Numbered from the stretch's first letter, positions 44,890-54,588 are shown. The stretch is DNA of 64,000 nt from Arthrobacter sp. SLBN-112 (GCF_030944625.1 NZ_JAUSXY010000001.1:434001-498000), one strand, 5' to 3'. Program-made: numbers and translations. Notes: a model not told the origin generated them from the letters alone.

Positions 44890-45129
44890 TCAGGAATCGG
44901 CGCCGGTCAACCAGCTGGAAACGTCACTGCGCAGCACCATAAGCGGGCCGCCGGTTGAGCTGACGTTGCCGTTGGCAACGTAGTAGCCGCGGCCCGATCC
45001 TGTTCCTCCGGCGGCACGGTCCAGTGCTTCCACCAGGTGCCGCGGCAGGTGGCCCTGCGGACCAAGGCTGCGGAGTTCAGCAACTTCCTCCGGCGTGAGC
45101 CGTCCCAAAACCTCAGCAATATTGGCCAT
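44890..45129 (-). CDS. Small hypothetical protein
   Basis: This 79-residue protein begins MANIAEVLGRLTPEEVAELR and ends LMVLRSDVSSWLTGADS. The first half is helical; the second half has Gly-rich turns. AAGGGA lies eight bases upstream of the ATG. I do not recognise the family. It is probably a real gene because of the ribosome site and codon use, and it is divergent from the NUDIX gene. Confidence 0.6.
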   Translation of the reverse strand: MANIAEVLGRLTPEEVAELRSLGPQGHLPRHLVEALDRAAGGTGSGRGYYVANGNVSSTGGPLMVLRSDVSSWLTGADS

Positions 45130-45244
45130 GACCGGGTCCCTTCGAGCAGAGTGCCTGAAGGAATAACCTAAAGCAGGGCCGTGAATACAACGTTAACGGC
45201 GGACGGCAATTACGCGTCAGCAACAGCAGCCGGGAAGGGAACCA

Positions 45245-45733
45245 ATGCCGGTTCGAAGTGCAGGGATCCTGCTGTACCAGCGGCCTCCGGGCCAGGCGCC
45301 CGGCGCCACCGATGGGCTGCAGGTGTGGATCGCCCACATGGGCGGCCCGTTCTGGAGCCGCAAGGACGCCCATGCCTGGTCCATACCCAAAGGCGAGTAT
45401 TCCGACGGCGAGAATGCCCAGGCCGCGGCGCTGCGCGAGTTCGCCGAGGAAATGGGCGTTCCCGCCCCTGAGGCCGAATACCGCCTGTTGGGCGAATTCC
45501 GGCAGTCATCGGGAAAAGTCATTGCCGTTTTCGCGGCCCAGGCCGGGTTTGCACCGGAAGCCATCCGCAGCAACACATTCCCCCTTGAATGGCCCAAGGG
45601 ATCGGGAAAGATCCAGCACTACCCCGAGATCGACGACGCCCGGTGGGTCACGGAGCATGAGGCCCGGCTCAAGCTCGTGAAAGGCCAGCTGCCCATCCTG
45701 GATGCGCTGCTCAAGGACCTTTCGCTGGCCTAA
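45245..45733 (+). CDS. NUDIX hydrolase
   Basis: This 162-residue pyrophosphohydrolase has the Nudix box G-x5-E-x7-REFAEEMGV (GEYSDGE followed by REFAEEMG). Features shared with the DNA-mismatch-type group include WSIPKGEY and a late YPEIDDARWV. GGGAAGGGA precedes the ATG. Substrates may be oxidised or diadenosine-type nucleotides; not resolved. Confidence 0.9.
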   Translation: MPVRSAGILLYQRPPGQAPGATDGLQVWIAHMGGPFWSRKDAHAWSIPKGEYSDGENAQAAALREFAEEMGVPAPEAEYRLLGEFRQSSGKVIAVFAAQAGFAPEAIRSNTFPLEWPKGSGKIQHYPEIDDARWVTEHEARLKLVKGQLPILDALLKDLSLA

Positions 45734-45812
45734 GGACATAAGGAGGAGCTCCGCTGCCGTCTTTGGCGCCCGCGGACGTTATGATGCCTGACTAAGCCAA
45801 AGTCTTCATCTC

Positions 45813-45820
45813 TTGATACC
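45813..45820. promoter_or_regulatory. Candidate LysR half-site upstream of the LysR gene
   Basis: TTGATACC lies 12 bases before the LysR start. Its reverse complement GGTATCAA recurs at 46772-46779 upstream of the dehydratase gene. The shared motif suggests autoregulation plus activation by the LysR protein; each site is short, so confidence is modest. Confidence 0.35.
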
Positions 45821-45831
45821 CGGAAGGCATC

Positions 45832-46716
45832 ATGTTTACCTTCGACCAGTTGGCCGGTTTCATCGCCGTAGCGGAGGAACTGCACTTCGGCAGGGCGGCC
45901 GAGCGCCTGAACATGACGCAGCCTCCCCTGAGCCGGCAGATCCAGAAACTGGAGAAGATCGTCGGGGCCGAGCTGCTGGAGCGGGACAACCGGAAGGTGG
46001 AGCTAACATCCGCCGGCCGGACGTTTCTGGACGAGGCGCGCCGGCTCATGGCACTGGCCGAACGCGCACCGGCAACTGCCCGCCGGATCGCCTCCGGACG
46101 GTCGGGGGTCCTGCGGATCGGCTTCACGGCGGCCAGCGGGTTCAGCATCCTGGGCCCGGTGCTGGACGAGCTGTCACGCATCATCCCCGACGTCGATATC
46201 GAACTGCAGGAACTGGTCACCGGCGAGCAACTGACCGGCCTCCTGACAGGCGAGCTGGATCTGGGCCTCGCCCGGCCCCCCTTCGACCAGGCCACCTTTG
46301 ACTCCCGCCTGCTCTACCGGGAATCCATGGTGCTTGCAGTACCCGAGGGTCACCCGCTCTCGCTGCTGGACCGGCCGGTCACCGCGGACGACCTCAGCGA
46401 CGAGCCGCTGATCATGCACTCCCCCACCCAGGCCTGGTACTTCTACGATCTCGTCGTTCGCATGTTCCCCGTCCGGCACGCCAACGTGGTGCACACGGTC
46501 AGCCAGATCCTGACCATGGTGTCCCTGGTGGCGGCGAAGCGCGGGCTGGCATTCGTCCCGCATTCGGCCACCATGCTGGGCATCCACGGTGTGGGGTTCC
46601 TTCCGCTGGAGGGCGGGAGCCGCGAGCAAGTGGAACTGCATGCCCTGTGGAACCGGCGGATCACCAACCCCGCACTTTCCCGTCTCCTGCGGGACCTGGA
46701 ATTCGCCAGAGGGTAA
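45832..46716 (+). CDS. LysR family transcriptional regulator
   Basis: This 294-residue regulator has an N-terminal winged helix-turn-helix (DQLAGFIAVAEELHFGRAAE, then MTQPPLSRQIQKLE) and a C-terminal LysR substrate domain. GGAAGG precedes the ATG. It sits directly upstream of, and co-directional with, the glucarate-type dehydratase and dehydrogenase genes, so it most likely activates them in response to a sugar acid or pathway intermediate. Confidence 0.92.
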   Translation: MFTFDQLAGFIAVAEELHFGRAAERLNMTQPPLSRQIQKLEKIVGAELLERDNRKVELTSAGRTFLDEARRLMALAERAPATARRIASGRSGVLRIGFTAASGFSILGPVLDELSRIIPDVDIELQELVTGEQLTGLLTGELDLGLARPPFDQATFDSRLLYRESMVLAVPEGHPLSLLDRPVTADDLSDEPLIMHSPTQAWYFYDLVVRMFPVRHANVVHTVSQILTMVSLVAAKRGLAFVPHSATMLGIHGVGFLPLEGGSREQVELHALWNRRITNPALSRLLRDLEFARG

Positions 46717-46771
46717 GGCCACCCCCAGGCAGGCCTCCGGCGCCGAAAGCATCCGGCTGCTATGCCGTCAA

Positions 46772-46779
46772 GGTATCAA
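46772..46779. promoter_or_regulatory. Candidate LysR half-site upstream of the dehydratase gene
   Basis: GGTATCAA is the reverse complement of TTGATACC found upstream of the LysR gene (45813-45820). It lies 100 bases before the dehydratase start and is flanked by two GCATCC repeats. Confidence 0.35.
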
Positions 46780-46878
46780 AGCATCCAAAAAAGCACTTGG
46801 ACAGGCATCGGAGGGGGTTTCTAGGCTGGAAGGAAACCACCCAGCCTGCCGCCCGCGGCACACACACCGGAGGAACCC

Positions 46879-47793
46879 GTGGCTAAGTACGCACCCCAGG
46901 AACTGGCGGACACGCTCAAAGAAGGGCTGCTGTCCTTTCCCGTGACCTCCTTCGACGCGAACCTGCAGTTTGATGAAGAGAACTACCGCAAACACCTGGC
47001 GTGGCAGGCAAGCTTCCCGGTAGCCGGCCTGTTCGCTGCCGGCGGCACCGGCGAAGGCTTCTCCCTCACCCCTGCCGAATCGGAACGAGTGGTGCGCACC
47101 GCCGTCGACGAAGTAGGAGCACGGGTCCCCGTGCTTGCATCGGCCGGCGGGTCCACCGCCCAGGCCATCGAAAACGCCAAGGCGGCCGAAGCCGCCGGCG
47201 CCGAAGGCATCCTGCTGCTGCCGCCCTACCTGACCGAAGCGGATCAGGCCGGGCTGGCGGAGCACGTCAGCGCCGTTTGCCGCGCAACGTCGCTCGGCGT
47301 CATCATCTACAACCGTGCCAACGCCATCTACAAGGACACCACCGTGGCAACCCTGGCCGAGCGGCACCAGAACCTGATCGGATTCAAGGACGGCGTGGGA
47401 GACCTGGAACACGACGCCCGCGTCTACGCCAAGCTCGGCGACCGGCTCTTCTACCTGGGCGGCCTGCCCACCGCCGAAACCTTCGCCCTGCCCCTGCTGC
47501 AGCTGGGCATGAGCACCTACTCCAGCGCCATGTACAACTTCGTCCCGCAGTTCGCGCTGGATTTCTACCAGGACGTCCGCAACAACGACCGCGCCGCAGT
47601 CAACAAGAAGCTCAACGGGTTCGTGATCCCGTACCTGGACATCCGGGACCGTGTGAAAGGCTATTCGGTGTCCATCGTGAAGGGCGGCCTGGACGCCATC
47701 GGCCGTTCGGCAGGGCCGGTACGCACGCCGCTGCAGAACCTGGCCCCGCAGGACCTCGCGGACCTCACGGCCCTGATCGCCACCATTTCCTGA
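46879..47793 (+). CDS. kdgD: 5-dehydro-4-deoxyglucarate dehydratase (DapA superfamily)
   Basis: This 304-residue class I aldolase-fold enzyme dehydrates and decarboxylates 5-keto-4-deoxyglucarate to 2,5-dioxovalerate (alpha-ketoglutarate semialdehyde). The Schiff-base lysine is K170 in GFKDGVGD, the partner Tyr144 is in IIYNRAN and the substrate loop is GGTGEGFSL. The GTG start follows GGAGGAA. Together with the dehydrogenase downstream it converts glucarate or galactarate breakdown products to 2-oxoglutarate. No glucarate dehydratase or importer is in the window. Confidence 0.92.
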   Translation: MAKYAPQELADTLKEGLLSFPVTSFDANLQFDEENYRKHLAWQASFPVAGLFAAGGTGEGFSLTPAESERVVRTAVDEVGARVPVLASAGGSTAQAIENAKAAEAAGAEGILLLPPYLTEADQAGLAEHVSAVCRATSLGVIIYNRANAIYKDTTVATLAERHQNLIGFKDGVGDLEHDARVYAKLGDRLFYLGGLPTAETFALPLLQLGMSTYSSAMYNFVPQFALDFYQDVRNNDRAAVNKKLNGFVIPYLDIRDRVKGYSVSIVKGGLDAIGRSAGPVRTPLQNLAPQDLADLTALIATIS

Positions 47794-47830
47794 CCGTCAG
47801 ACAGCACCACTCCCACCACAGGAGGACCCC

Positions 47831-49435
47831 ATGACCCTCACCGGACATTCACTCATCGCCGGCCGGACGGTTGCCGGCGAAGGCAAGACCACCACGGGCT
47901 TCAACCCCGCCACCAACCAGGCCCTGGAACCGGCCTATTCCCTGCTCACCGAAGAACAGCTCAAGGCCGCCACGTCCGCAGCCAAGGAAGCGTTCCCGTC
48001 CTTCAGCGCCCTGGACCCGGAAACCCACGCCGCGTTCCTTGAAGCCATCGCGGACAACATCGAGGCCATTGGTGATGAACTCATCACCCGCGCCGGGCAG
48101 GAAACCGGCCTGCCGGCGGCCCGACTCCAGGGTGAGCGTGCCCGCACCACCGGCCAGCTGCGCCTCTTCGCCGGCGTGGTCCGCCAGGGCGATTTCCGCG
48201 GCGTCCGGATCGACCCCGCCCTCCCCGACCGCACGCCACTCCCCCGCGACGACATCCGCCAGCGCCAGATCCCGCTCGGCCCGGTGGCAGTGTTCGGCGC
48301 CAGCAACTTCCCGCTGGCCTTTTCGACCGCGGGCGGAGACACCGCTTCGGCCCTTGGCGCGGGCTGCCCGGTGGTCTTCAAGGCCCACAACGCCCACCCC
48401 GGCACCAGCGAACTCGTAGGCCACGCCGTCACCAAGGCCGTCAAGGACGCAGGCCTGCACCCCGGCGTCTTCTCCCTGATCTACGGCCCCGGCTCCAGCA
48501 TCGGCCAGGCCCTCGTCGCCGACCCCGCCATCAAGGCTGTCGGCTTCACCGGCTCCCAGACCGCCGGCATCGCCCTGATGCGCACCGCCGCCGCCCGCCC
48601 GGAACCCATCCCGGTCTATGCGGAAATGTCGTCCCTGAACCCCGTCTTCGTCTTCGAGGGCGCCCTCACAGGCGACGTCGAGGCACTGGCCCAGCAGTAC
48701 GTCGCCTCCGTCACGGGCAGCTCAGGCCAGCTCTGCACCTCCCCGGGCCTGCTGTTCGCCCCCGCAGGCGAGCCGGGAGACAAACTCGCAGCCGCCGTCG
48801 GACGCGCCATCGCCGCCAGCACCGGCCAGACCATGCTCACCGAAGGCATCGCCAGGTCATGGAACACCGGAACCGAGGCACTCGGCTCCGGAGCCGGCGT
48901 CGCACTCATCGGCCAAGGCACTCCCGGCCCCACCGAAAACGCCCCGGCGCCCGCCATCTTCGGCACCGGCGTGGATCAGTTCACCACCAACCACGTCCTG
49001 CACCAGGAAATCTTCGGCGCCGCGTCCCTGGTGATCCGCTACAACAGCATTGAGGACCTCCTCACGGCCGCCGCCGGAATCGAAGGCCAGCTCACCGCAT
49101 CGCTCCAGCTCACCGAAGAGGACTACCCGACTGCGGCACGCCTGATCCCCGTCCTCGAACAGAAGGTAGGACGCATCATCGTCAACGGCTGGCCTACCGG
49201 GGTGGAAGTAGGCCACGCCATGGTCCACGGCGGCCCCTTCCCCGCCACCTCCGACAGCCGCACCACCTCCGTGGGAACCCTGGCCATCAACCGCTTCCTC
49301 CGCCCGGTGGCTTACCAGAACCTGCCCCGGGAACTGCTCCCCGAAGCACTTCAGGACGCCAACCCCTGGCACCTGAACCGGCGGATCGACGGCGCCATGG
49401 CCGCCGCCGCAGAGGCGGCAGCGTTGGGCGCTTAA
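47831..49435 (+). CDS. NADP-type aldehyde dehydrogenase, 2,5-dioxovalerate dehydrogenase-like
   Basis: This 534-residue enzyme oxidises alpha-ketoglutarate semialdehyde to 2-oxoglutarate. The catalytic cysteine is C302 in GQLCTSPG, the general base is E265 in AEMSSLNP and the cofactor loop is VFGASNFPLAFS. AGGAGGA precedes the ATG. The gene follows the dehydratase by 37 bases and ends one base before the convergent ketosynthase stop. Confidence 0.92.
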   Translation: MTLTGHSLIAGRTVAGEGKTTTGFNPATNQALEPAYSLLTEEQLKAATSAAKEAFPSFSALDPETHAAFLEAIADNIEAIGDELITRAGQETGLPAARLQGERARTTGQLRLFAGVVRQGDFRGVRIDPALPDRTPLPRDDIRQRQIPLGPVAVFGASNFPLAFSTAGGDTASALGAGCPVVFKAHNAHPGTSELVGHAVTKAVKDAGLHPGVFSLIYGPGSSIGQALVADPAIKAVGFTGSQTAGIALMRTAAARPEPIPVYAEMSSLNPVFVFEGALTGDVEALAQQYVASVTGSSGQLCTSPGLLFAPAGEPGDKLAAAVGRAIAASTGQTMLTEGIARSWNTGTEALGSGAGVALIGQGTPGPTENAPAPAIFGTGVDQFTTNHVLHQEIFGAASLVIRYNSIEDLLTAAAGIEGQLTASLQLTEEDYPTAARLIPVLEQKVGRIIVNGWPTGVEVGHAMVHGGPFPATSDSRTTSVGTLAINRFLRPVAYQNLPRELLPEALQDANPWHLNRRIDGAMAAAAEAAALGA

Positions 49436-49436
49436 C

Positions 49437-50666
49437 CTACGCGCCGGTAAGCACCAGGGCCACGCTGTGGCCGCCAAAACCGAAGGCATTCACCAGCCCT
49501 GCCGGGGCAAAGCCCGGCGGAAGCCGGTGGGTGCCTTCGGTGACCACGTTAAGGTCCACTTCCGGGTCCTGAGCCTCCACATTCAGCGTTCCCGGCACCT
49601 GGCCGGTCCGCAGGGCTTCGAGGACCACGACGGCGGCAAGCGCACCGGCGCCGCCCAGCAGGTGGCCGGTGTGCCCCTTGGTGGAGGTAACGGGCACGTT
49701 GGCGCCGAAAACGGCGTTGATGGCCTGGCCTTCCAGCCGGTCACCCACGGGAGTGGAGGTGGCGTGCGCATGGACGAACCCGATGTCCTCCGGCCGCATC
49801 GCGGCGGAGTCCAGCGCCTTCTGCATGACCCGGCGCTGCATGGCGGGATCGGCGGCCACGATGTCGTTGGCGTCGGAGGTCACCGCGCCACCGGCAACGG
49901 CCCCCAGCACGGCGGCGCCGCGGGCACGTGCGTGGGCCTCGCTCTCCAGCACCACCACCGCGGCGCCTTCTGCCAGCACAAAGCCGTCCCGGCCGCCGTC
50001 GAACGGGCGGGAGGCAAGCTGCGGATCACCGGAGCGGGTGGACAGGGCACGGATCTGCGAAAAGCCGCTGATCACGAGGTCGTTCACTGAGGCGTCCACC
50101 CCGCCCGCAATCACGACGTCGGCCGCGCCGGAGCGGATCATTTCGGCTGCCTGGACAATCGCCTCAGCCCCTGAGGCGCAGGCGCTGACGGGCGTCCGGG
50201 CGCCACCGCGGGCACCAAGGTCGATGGACACCCAGGCTGCGGGGCCATTGACCATCAACCGGGTGAGGGTGTGCGGGGACACCTTGCGCGGGCCTGAACG
50301 GGCCAGCGTGCGGTCCTGCTCAAGGGTGGAGCCAAGGCCGCCGTAGGCGGAGCCAATCACCACGGCGAACCGCTCGGGATCCACGTCCGGGGCACCGGCC
50401 TGGGTCCAGGCTTCCCGCGCCGCGACCAGGGCCAGCTGGCCGCAGCGGTCCATCCGCTTCATTTCACGGGTGCTCAGGTGCTCCGAAAGGTCTGCCGTGA
50501 CCTGCCCGGCGATTTTGACCGGCAACTGCTCCGCCCAGTCCTGGGTAAGCGCCGCAATGCCGGAGCGCCCGTCCAGCAGGGCCTCCCAGGTTTCCTTGAC
50601 GGTGGAACCGAGCGGGTTGATGGTGCCGGCGCCGGTGACCAGGACGCGTGGTTGGCTTGCGGTCAT
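49437..50666 (-). CDS. Beta-ketoacyl-ACP synthase, FabF-like
   Basis: This 409-residue thiolase-fold condensing enzyme elongates acyl-ACP with malonyl-ACP. The Cys-His-His triad is C163 (SACASGAEA), H301 (HATSTPVGD) and H335 (KGHTGHLLGGAG). No acyl carrier protein or reductase gene is adjacent, so it is a stand-alone copy. The ATG at 50666 follows the prfC stop by a few bases; a GTG one codon earlier is possible. Primary fatty-acid synthesis or a specialised pathway are both options. Confidence 0.9.
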   Translation of the reverse strand: MTASQPRVLVTGAGTINPLGSTVKETWEALLDGRSGIAALTQDWAEQLPVKIAGQVTADLSEHLSTREMKRMDRCGQLALVAAREAWTQAGAPDVDPERFAVVIGSAYGGLGSTLEQDRTLARSGPRKVSPHTLTRLMVNGPAAWVSIDLGARGGARTPVSACASGAEAIVQAAEMIRSGAADVVIAGGVDASVNDLVISGFSQIRALSTRSGDPQLASRPFDGGRDGFVLAEGAAVVVLESEAHARARGAAVLGAVAGGAVTSDANDIVAADPAMQRRVMQKALDSAAMRPEDIGFVHAHATSTPVGDRLEGQAINAVFGANVPVTSTKGHTGHLLGGAGALAAVVVLEALRTGQVPGTLNVEAQDPEVDLNVVTEGTHRLPPGFAPAGLVNAFGFGGHSVALVLTGA

Positions 50667-50671
50667 CACGG

Positions 50672-52285
50672 CTACTTCGCCGGGTTGTGGGTGCCGATGG
50701 GCACGAGCGTCAGGTCCGGGTGGTTCTTCTCGATCCGCCGCAGCGCCCAGACGTCGTTGAACAAGGCGAGGTATTCGCCGTCGGACCGCAGGAGCACCTC
50801 CGCGCCCGGCACGTTGGCAAGGGCGGGCATGGCGTCCGCCGTCGAAATCCGGGCCAGGGAGTAGGGCAGGCGCTCCAGGCGCATGGGGGCGCTGAAGTCG
50901 TGCGCCATGCGGTCCTCCACCACCTCGAACTGCATGGGTCCGACGGCGGCCAGCACCGGCGCCTGGTCGCCGCGGAGGTCGGAGCGGAGCAGCTGGATGA
51001 CGCCCTCGTGCTCGAGCTGTTCGATGCCGCGGCGGAACTGCTTGAACTTGCTGGGGTCCTTGGACCGCGCCACCTGGAAGTGTTCCGGGGCGAACAGCGG
51101 GATGGCCGGGTATTCCACCGCTTCCTCGAGGAACAGGCTGTCGCCCACCCGCAGCGAGGAAGCGTTGACCAGGCCAACCACATCCCCCGGGTAGGCCTCG
51201 TCGATAACCTCGCGTTCGCGGCCGAAGACCTGCTGCGCGTACTTGGTGGCGAAGGATTTTCCGGTGCGGGTCTGGGTGACCACCATGCCGCGCTCGAAGA
51301 CGCCGGAGCAGACGCGGATGAAGGCCACGTGGTCCCGGTGCGCCTTGTTCATACCGGCCTGGACCTTGAACACGAAGCCGGAGAACGGTGCTTCCACCGC
51401 GCGGGGGTTGCCGTCGATGTCCGGCCGGGGCGCTGCGGGCGGGGCGAAGTCCACCAGGGCATCCAGCAGTTCCTTGACGCCGAAGTTGAGTGCGGCCGAA
51501 CTGAACAGGATGGGGGTGGCCTTACCCGCGTGGAAGGCGTCAACGTCGAACTCGAGGTTGGACTCGATGACCAGTCCGGCCTCATCGACGGCGTCGGACC
51601 AGTTGCTGCCCTGGTTTTCCGCGGCTTCCTCGGGAGTGAAGTACTCAGTGATGGCGATCTGTGCGCCGGCGTTGTTGCGCTGGAACCTGGCGAAGCGGTC
51701 GTTGCGCAGGTCCCAGACGCCGCGGAAATCGCCCGAGATGCCGACGGCCCAGGTCAGCGGCATGGGCTGGAGGCCGGTGCGTTCGGTGATTTCATCCATC
51801 AGGGCCAGGGCGTCCAGGCCCGGCCGGTCCCACTTGTTGATGACGGTGATGATGGGCAGGTTGCGCTGCTTGCAGACCTCGAAGAGCTTCATGGTCTGGG
51901 TTTCCAGGCCCTTGGCGGCGTCCACCAGCATCACGGCGCAGTCGACGGCGGCGAGCACGCGGTAGGTGTCCTCGGAGAAGTCAGCGTGGCCGGGGGTGTC
52001 CAGAAGGTTGATGACGGTATCGCGGTAGGAGAACTGCAGCGCCGCCGAGCTGATGGAGATGCCGCGGTCCTTTTCCATCTGCATCCAGTCAGAGACCGTT
52101 TCCCTGCGGTTGGCCTTGCCGCTGGAGGCGCCGGCCGTGCCGATGACCTTTGCGTGCAGCGCCAGCGCTTCGGTGAGCGTGGACTTGCCGGCGTCCGGGT
52201 GGGAAATGACGGCGAAGGTCCTGCGGCGGCCCGCTTCCTTGTGAATCTCGGAGATCCGGGCGGGGGTCAGGACATCTTGGGACAC
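50672..52285 (-). CDS. prfC: Peptide chain release factor 3
   Basis: This 537-residue translational GTPase recycles RF1/RF2. GTPase motifs are SHPDAGKST (G1, near residue 28), DTPGHADFSEDT (G3) and NKWDRPG (G4), followed by EF-G-like domains II and III. The start GTG at 52285 gives VSQDVLTPARISEIHKEAGR, which matches the family start; an upstream GTG would add 21 unrelated residues. The gene is likely co-transcribed with the ketosynthase. Confidence 0.95.
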   Translation of the reverse strand: MSQDVLTPARISEIHKEAGRRRTFAVISHPDAGKSTLTEALALHAKVIGTAGASSGKANRRETVSDWMQMEKDRGISISSAALQFSYRDTVINLLDTPGHADFSEDTYRVLAAVDCAVMLVDAAKGLETQTMKLFEVCKQRNLPIITVINKWDRPGLDALALMDEITERTGLQPMPLTWAVGISGDFRGVWDLRNDRFARFQRNNAGAQIAITEYFTPEEAAENQGSNWSDAVDEAGLVIESNLEFDVDAFHAGKATPILFSSAALNFGVKELLDALVDFAPPAAPRPDIDGNPRAVEAPFSGFVFKVQAGMNKAHRDHVAFIRVCSGVFERGMVVTQTRTGKSFATKYAQQVFGREREVIDEAYPGDVVGLVNASSLRVGDSLFLEEAVEYPAIPLFAPEHFQVARSKDPSKFKQFRRGIEQLEHEGVIQLLRSDLRGDQAPVLAAVGPMQFEVVEDRMAHDFSAPMRLERLPYSLARISTADAMPALANVPGAEVLLRSDGEYLALFNDVWALRRIEKNHPDLTLVPIGTHNPAK

Positions 52286-52480
52286 GGTGCTACTTTCGCT
52301 GCGGTTGTGGCTGCCCAGGGGCCTGTCGGGTGGTGCGCTGCGACTCAAGGGCGGGGAATGTCATTGGCAAGCGGCCAAAGTACAAGTTTATCGCAGGGCA
52401 GCAAACGGGACCCGTCCCGCTTAACGAGTGCGAAACCGGAAGTTCAAGGCCGTGAAATGCGCAGCGGCTAGCTTGGGCGG

Positions 52481-52723
52481 ATGATCCACGGTCCCACCTT
52501 CTCCGGCAACCTCTTCTTCGATCCGCTGGCCACCAACCTCGGCAACAACCTCGTGGCAGGCCTGGCCGCCGCAGGGCGTACCGACCCGGATTCCGCCCGG
52601 CAGCCCGGGGCGGCGCGGAAGCGCGGGGTCCAGTCCGCGGCCGAACACAGGGCGCTCCGGGCAGCTTCCCTCTTTAAAGTGAGCAGTGACCTGGAGCGGA
52701 TGCTCAGGGAGCGTAAACGCTGA
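52481..52723 (+). CDS. Small hypothetical protein
   Basis: This 80-residue reading frame begins MIHGPTFSGNLFFDPLATNL and ends with the basic tail DLERMLRERKR. A GGGCGG lies directly before the ATG. No family is recognised. It lies 41 bases before the LigT-like gene on the same strand and may be co-transcribed. It could also be a chance frame in GC-rich DNA. Confidence 0.4.
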   Translation: MIHGPTFSGNLFFDPLATNLGNNLVAGLAAAGRTDPDSARQPGAARKRGVQSAAEHRALRAASLFKVSSDLERMLRERKR

Positions 52724-52763
52724 AGTTCCCACCGCCGTGCTGCGGGAACGGCATGATGTGTTC

Positions 52764-53267
52764 ATGCGCAGCATCGAGTTGGTCTTCGATGGCCCCACCG
52801 ATTCCCTGGTCAGGGCGGACTGGGCGCGGCTTGCGGCCGCCGGCCTCCCGAGCCTGGCGGCCCACTCCTCCTCCAGCAACAGCCCGCACATCACGCTGGC
52901 TGCAGGCACTGAACTGGAGGCAGGACCGGATGGACCCTGGGAGCAGTTGCCACTGGACGTGACGTTTTCCGGCGCAATCATTTTTCCTGCGGGTGCGGGG
53001 AAGTACGTCCTGGCCCGCTCGGTCCTGCTTGATCCTGCCCTCCTGGACCTGCACCGCGCCCTGCACCGGGACGTGTCCGGGGCGCTTCCGCTGACGCGTC
53101 CGGGAGCCTGGACGCCGCACGTCACCATTGCCCGCCGCATCGCCGGGCCGCAACTCGGAACAGCGATGGACCTGCTGGACCTGCGTGTGGACGGCCGGTG
53201 CACCGGCGCCAGGCTCTGGGATGGGAGTACCAGGACCGTGACGCCCCTGGGACGCGGATCCTCCTGA
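52764..53267 (+). CDS. 2'-5' RNA ligase / cyclic phosphodiesterase (LigT-like) family protein
   Basis: This 167-residue two-H phosphoesterase has two HxT motifs, PHITLA near residue 38 and PHVTIAR near residue 119, the catalytic signature of the family. Members hydrolyse or ligate 2'-5' or cyclic phosphodiester bonds in RNA. The start at 52764 gives MRSIELVFDG; ribosome-site evidence is weak. The biological substrate is unknown. Confidence 0.8.
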   Translation: MRSIELVFDGPTDSLVRADWARLAAAGLPSLAAHSSSSNSPHITLAAGTELEAGPDGPWEQLPLDVTFSGAIIFPAGAGKYVLARSVLLDPALLDLHRALHRDVSGALPLTRPGAWTPHVTIARRIAGPQLGTAMDLLDLRVDGRCTGARLWDGSTRTVTPLGRGSS

Positions 53268-53296
53268 GCAGCGCCTGGGCCCCGGGCCATGGGTGG

Positions 53297-53371
53297 CAAA
53301 GTGCCCTCCCGGGCCCGGCCTCGGAAGGCATTTTCCTGGCCCTTCGCGACTCCCCCTAACGGGGCACTTTG
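53297..53371 (+). terminator. Long-loop inverted repeat upstream of disA
   Basis: CAAAGTGCCC (53297-53306) pairs perfectly with GGGCACTTTG (53362-53371) across a 55-base loop that contains further short stems. It lies between the LigT-like gene and disA. It could be a terminator, or a leader structure affecting disA. Confidence 0.4.
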
Positions 53372-53511
53372 GGGCTTGCCCGTGCGGAAGTAGCGCTTCT
53401 TACCCCTATCATTGAGCTTGCGGGAATCAGAGTACTTTTTGATCCTGCCGGCCAACTGCGGATGCCGGCATTCCTGCGGGCGGCGGTCCGCACCTTTGAA
53501 GGGAAATACCT

Positions 53512-54588
53512 ATGGCGCGGAGCCCCGAAGAATCCCTGCGGGCCACTCTGGGCAGGGTGGCCCCCGGAACGCCCCTCCGCGACGGCCTGGAACGCATCCT
53601 CCGCGGGCGTACCGGCGCGCTGATCGTCCTGGGCTCTGACCGCACCATCGATTCCATCTGTTCCGGCGGCTTCGATATCGGGATCGAGTTCTCGCCCACC
53701 CGCCTGCGCGAGCTGGCCAAGATGGACGGCGCCATCATCTGCGACAAGGACGCCGGCAACATTCTGCGGGCCGCCGTCCAGCTGGTCCCGGATTCGAGCA
53801 TCGAAACGCAGGAATCCGGAACCCGTCACCGCACCGCTGAGCGGGTGGCCAAGCAGACCGGTGTCCCCGTGATCTCCGTGAGCCAGTCCATGCAGATCAT
53901 CGCCCTCTACGTCAACGGCCTGCGGCACGTCCTGGAGGGATCCGAAAACGTGCTGGCCCGCGCCAACCAGGCCCTTGCCACGCTTGAGCGCTACCGCGCC
54001 CGGCTGGACCAGGTCACCAGTTCGCTCTCGGCCCTGGAGATTGAGGCCATGGTGACGGTCCGGGATGTGGCCGTGACCTTGCAGCGGCAGGAAATGGTTC
54101 GCCGCATCTCCGAGGAAATCTCCCAGTATGTCCTGGAACTCGGCGAAGACGGCCGGCTTCTATCCCTCCAGCTCGACGAGCTCACGGTGGGCCGCGGCCC
54201 CGGCAGCGACGTGATCATCCGCGACTACGCCAGCCCCAACGCGTCGGCGGAAGACATCGAGAGGGCTGTCAGCGAACTGGTGAACCTGGGGCCAACGGAA
54301 TTGATCGACCTTGGCAAGATTTCGGCGATCGTGGGATTCGCCGGAGGCGAGGCCAACCTCGATGCCGTAGTGCAGCCGCGCGGTTACCGGCTGCTGTCCG
54401 GCCTGAAGGCCGTTCCCAAGGCCGTGGCTGACCGCCTGGTGGACCATTTCGGTGGGCTGCAGTTCCTGATGGCCGCCACTATTGATGACCTGATGACCGT
54501 GGACGGCATCGGCGACCAGCGCGCCCGCACCGTCCGCGAAGGCCTGAGCCGGATGGCCGAAGCGAGCCTCCTGGACCGCTTCCTCTAA
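53512..54588 (+). CDS. disA: Diadenylate cyclase DisA
   Basis: This 358-residue enzyme makes c-di-AMP from two ATP and scans DNA for lesions. The DAC domain has the catalytic D72-G73-A74 and GTRHRTAE (103-110) motifs; a helical linker follows, and the C-terminal helix-hairpin-helix domain includes MTVDGIGDQRARTVREGL. AAGGGAAA precedes the ATG. It is separated from radA by about 10.5 kb but is followed by mutY, a common partner. Confidence 0.96.
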   Translation: MARSPEESLRATLGRVAPGTPLRDGLERILRGRTGALIVLGSDRTIDSICSGGFDIGIEFSPTRLRELAKMDGAIICDKDAGNILRAAVQLVPDSSIETQESGTRHRTAERVAKQTGVPVISVSQSMQIIALYVNGLRHVLEGSENVLARANQALATLERYRARLDQVTSSLSALEIEAMVTVRDVAVTLQRQEMVRRISEEISQYVLELGEDGRLLSLQLDELTVGRGPGSDVIIRDYASPNASAEDIERAVSELVNLGPTELIDLGKISAIVGFAGGEANLDAVVQPRGYRLLSGLKAVPKAVADRLVDHFGGLQFLMAATIDDLMTVDGIGDQRARTVREGLSRMAEASLLDRFL

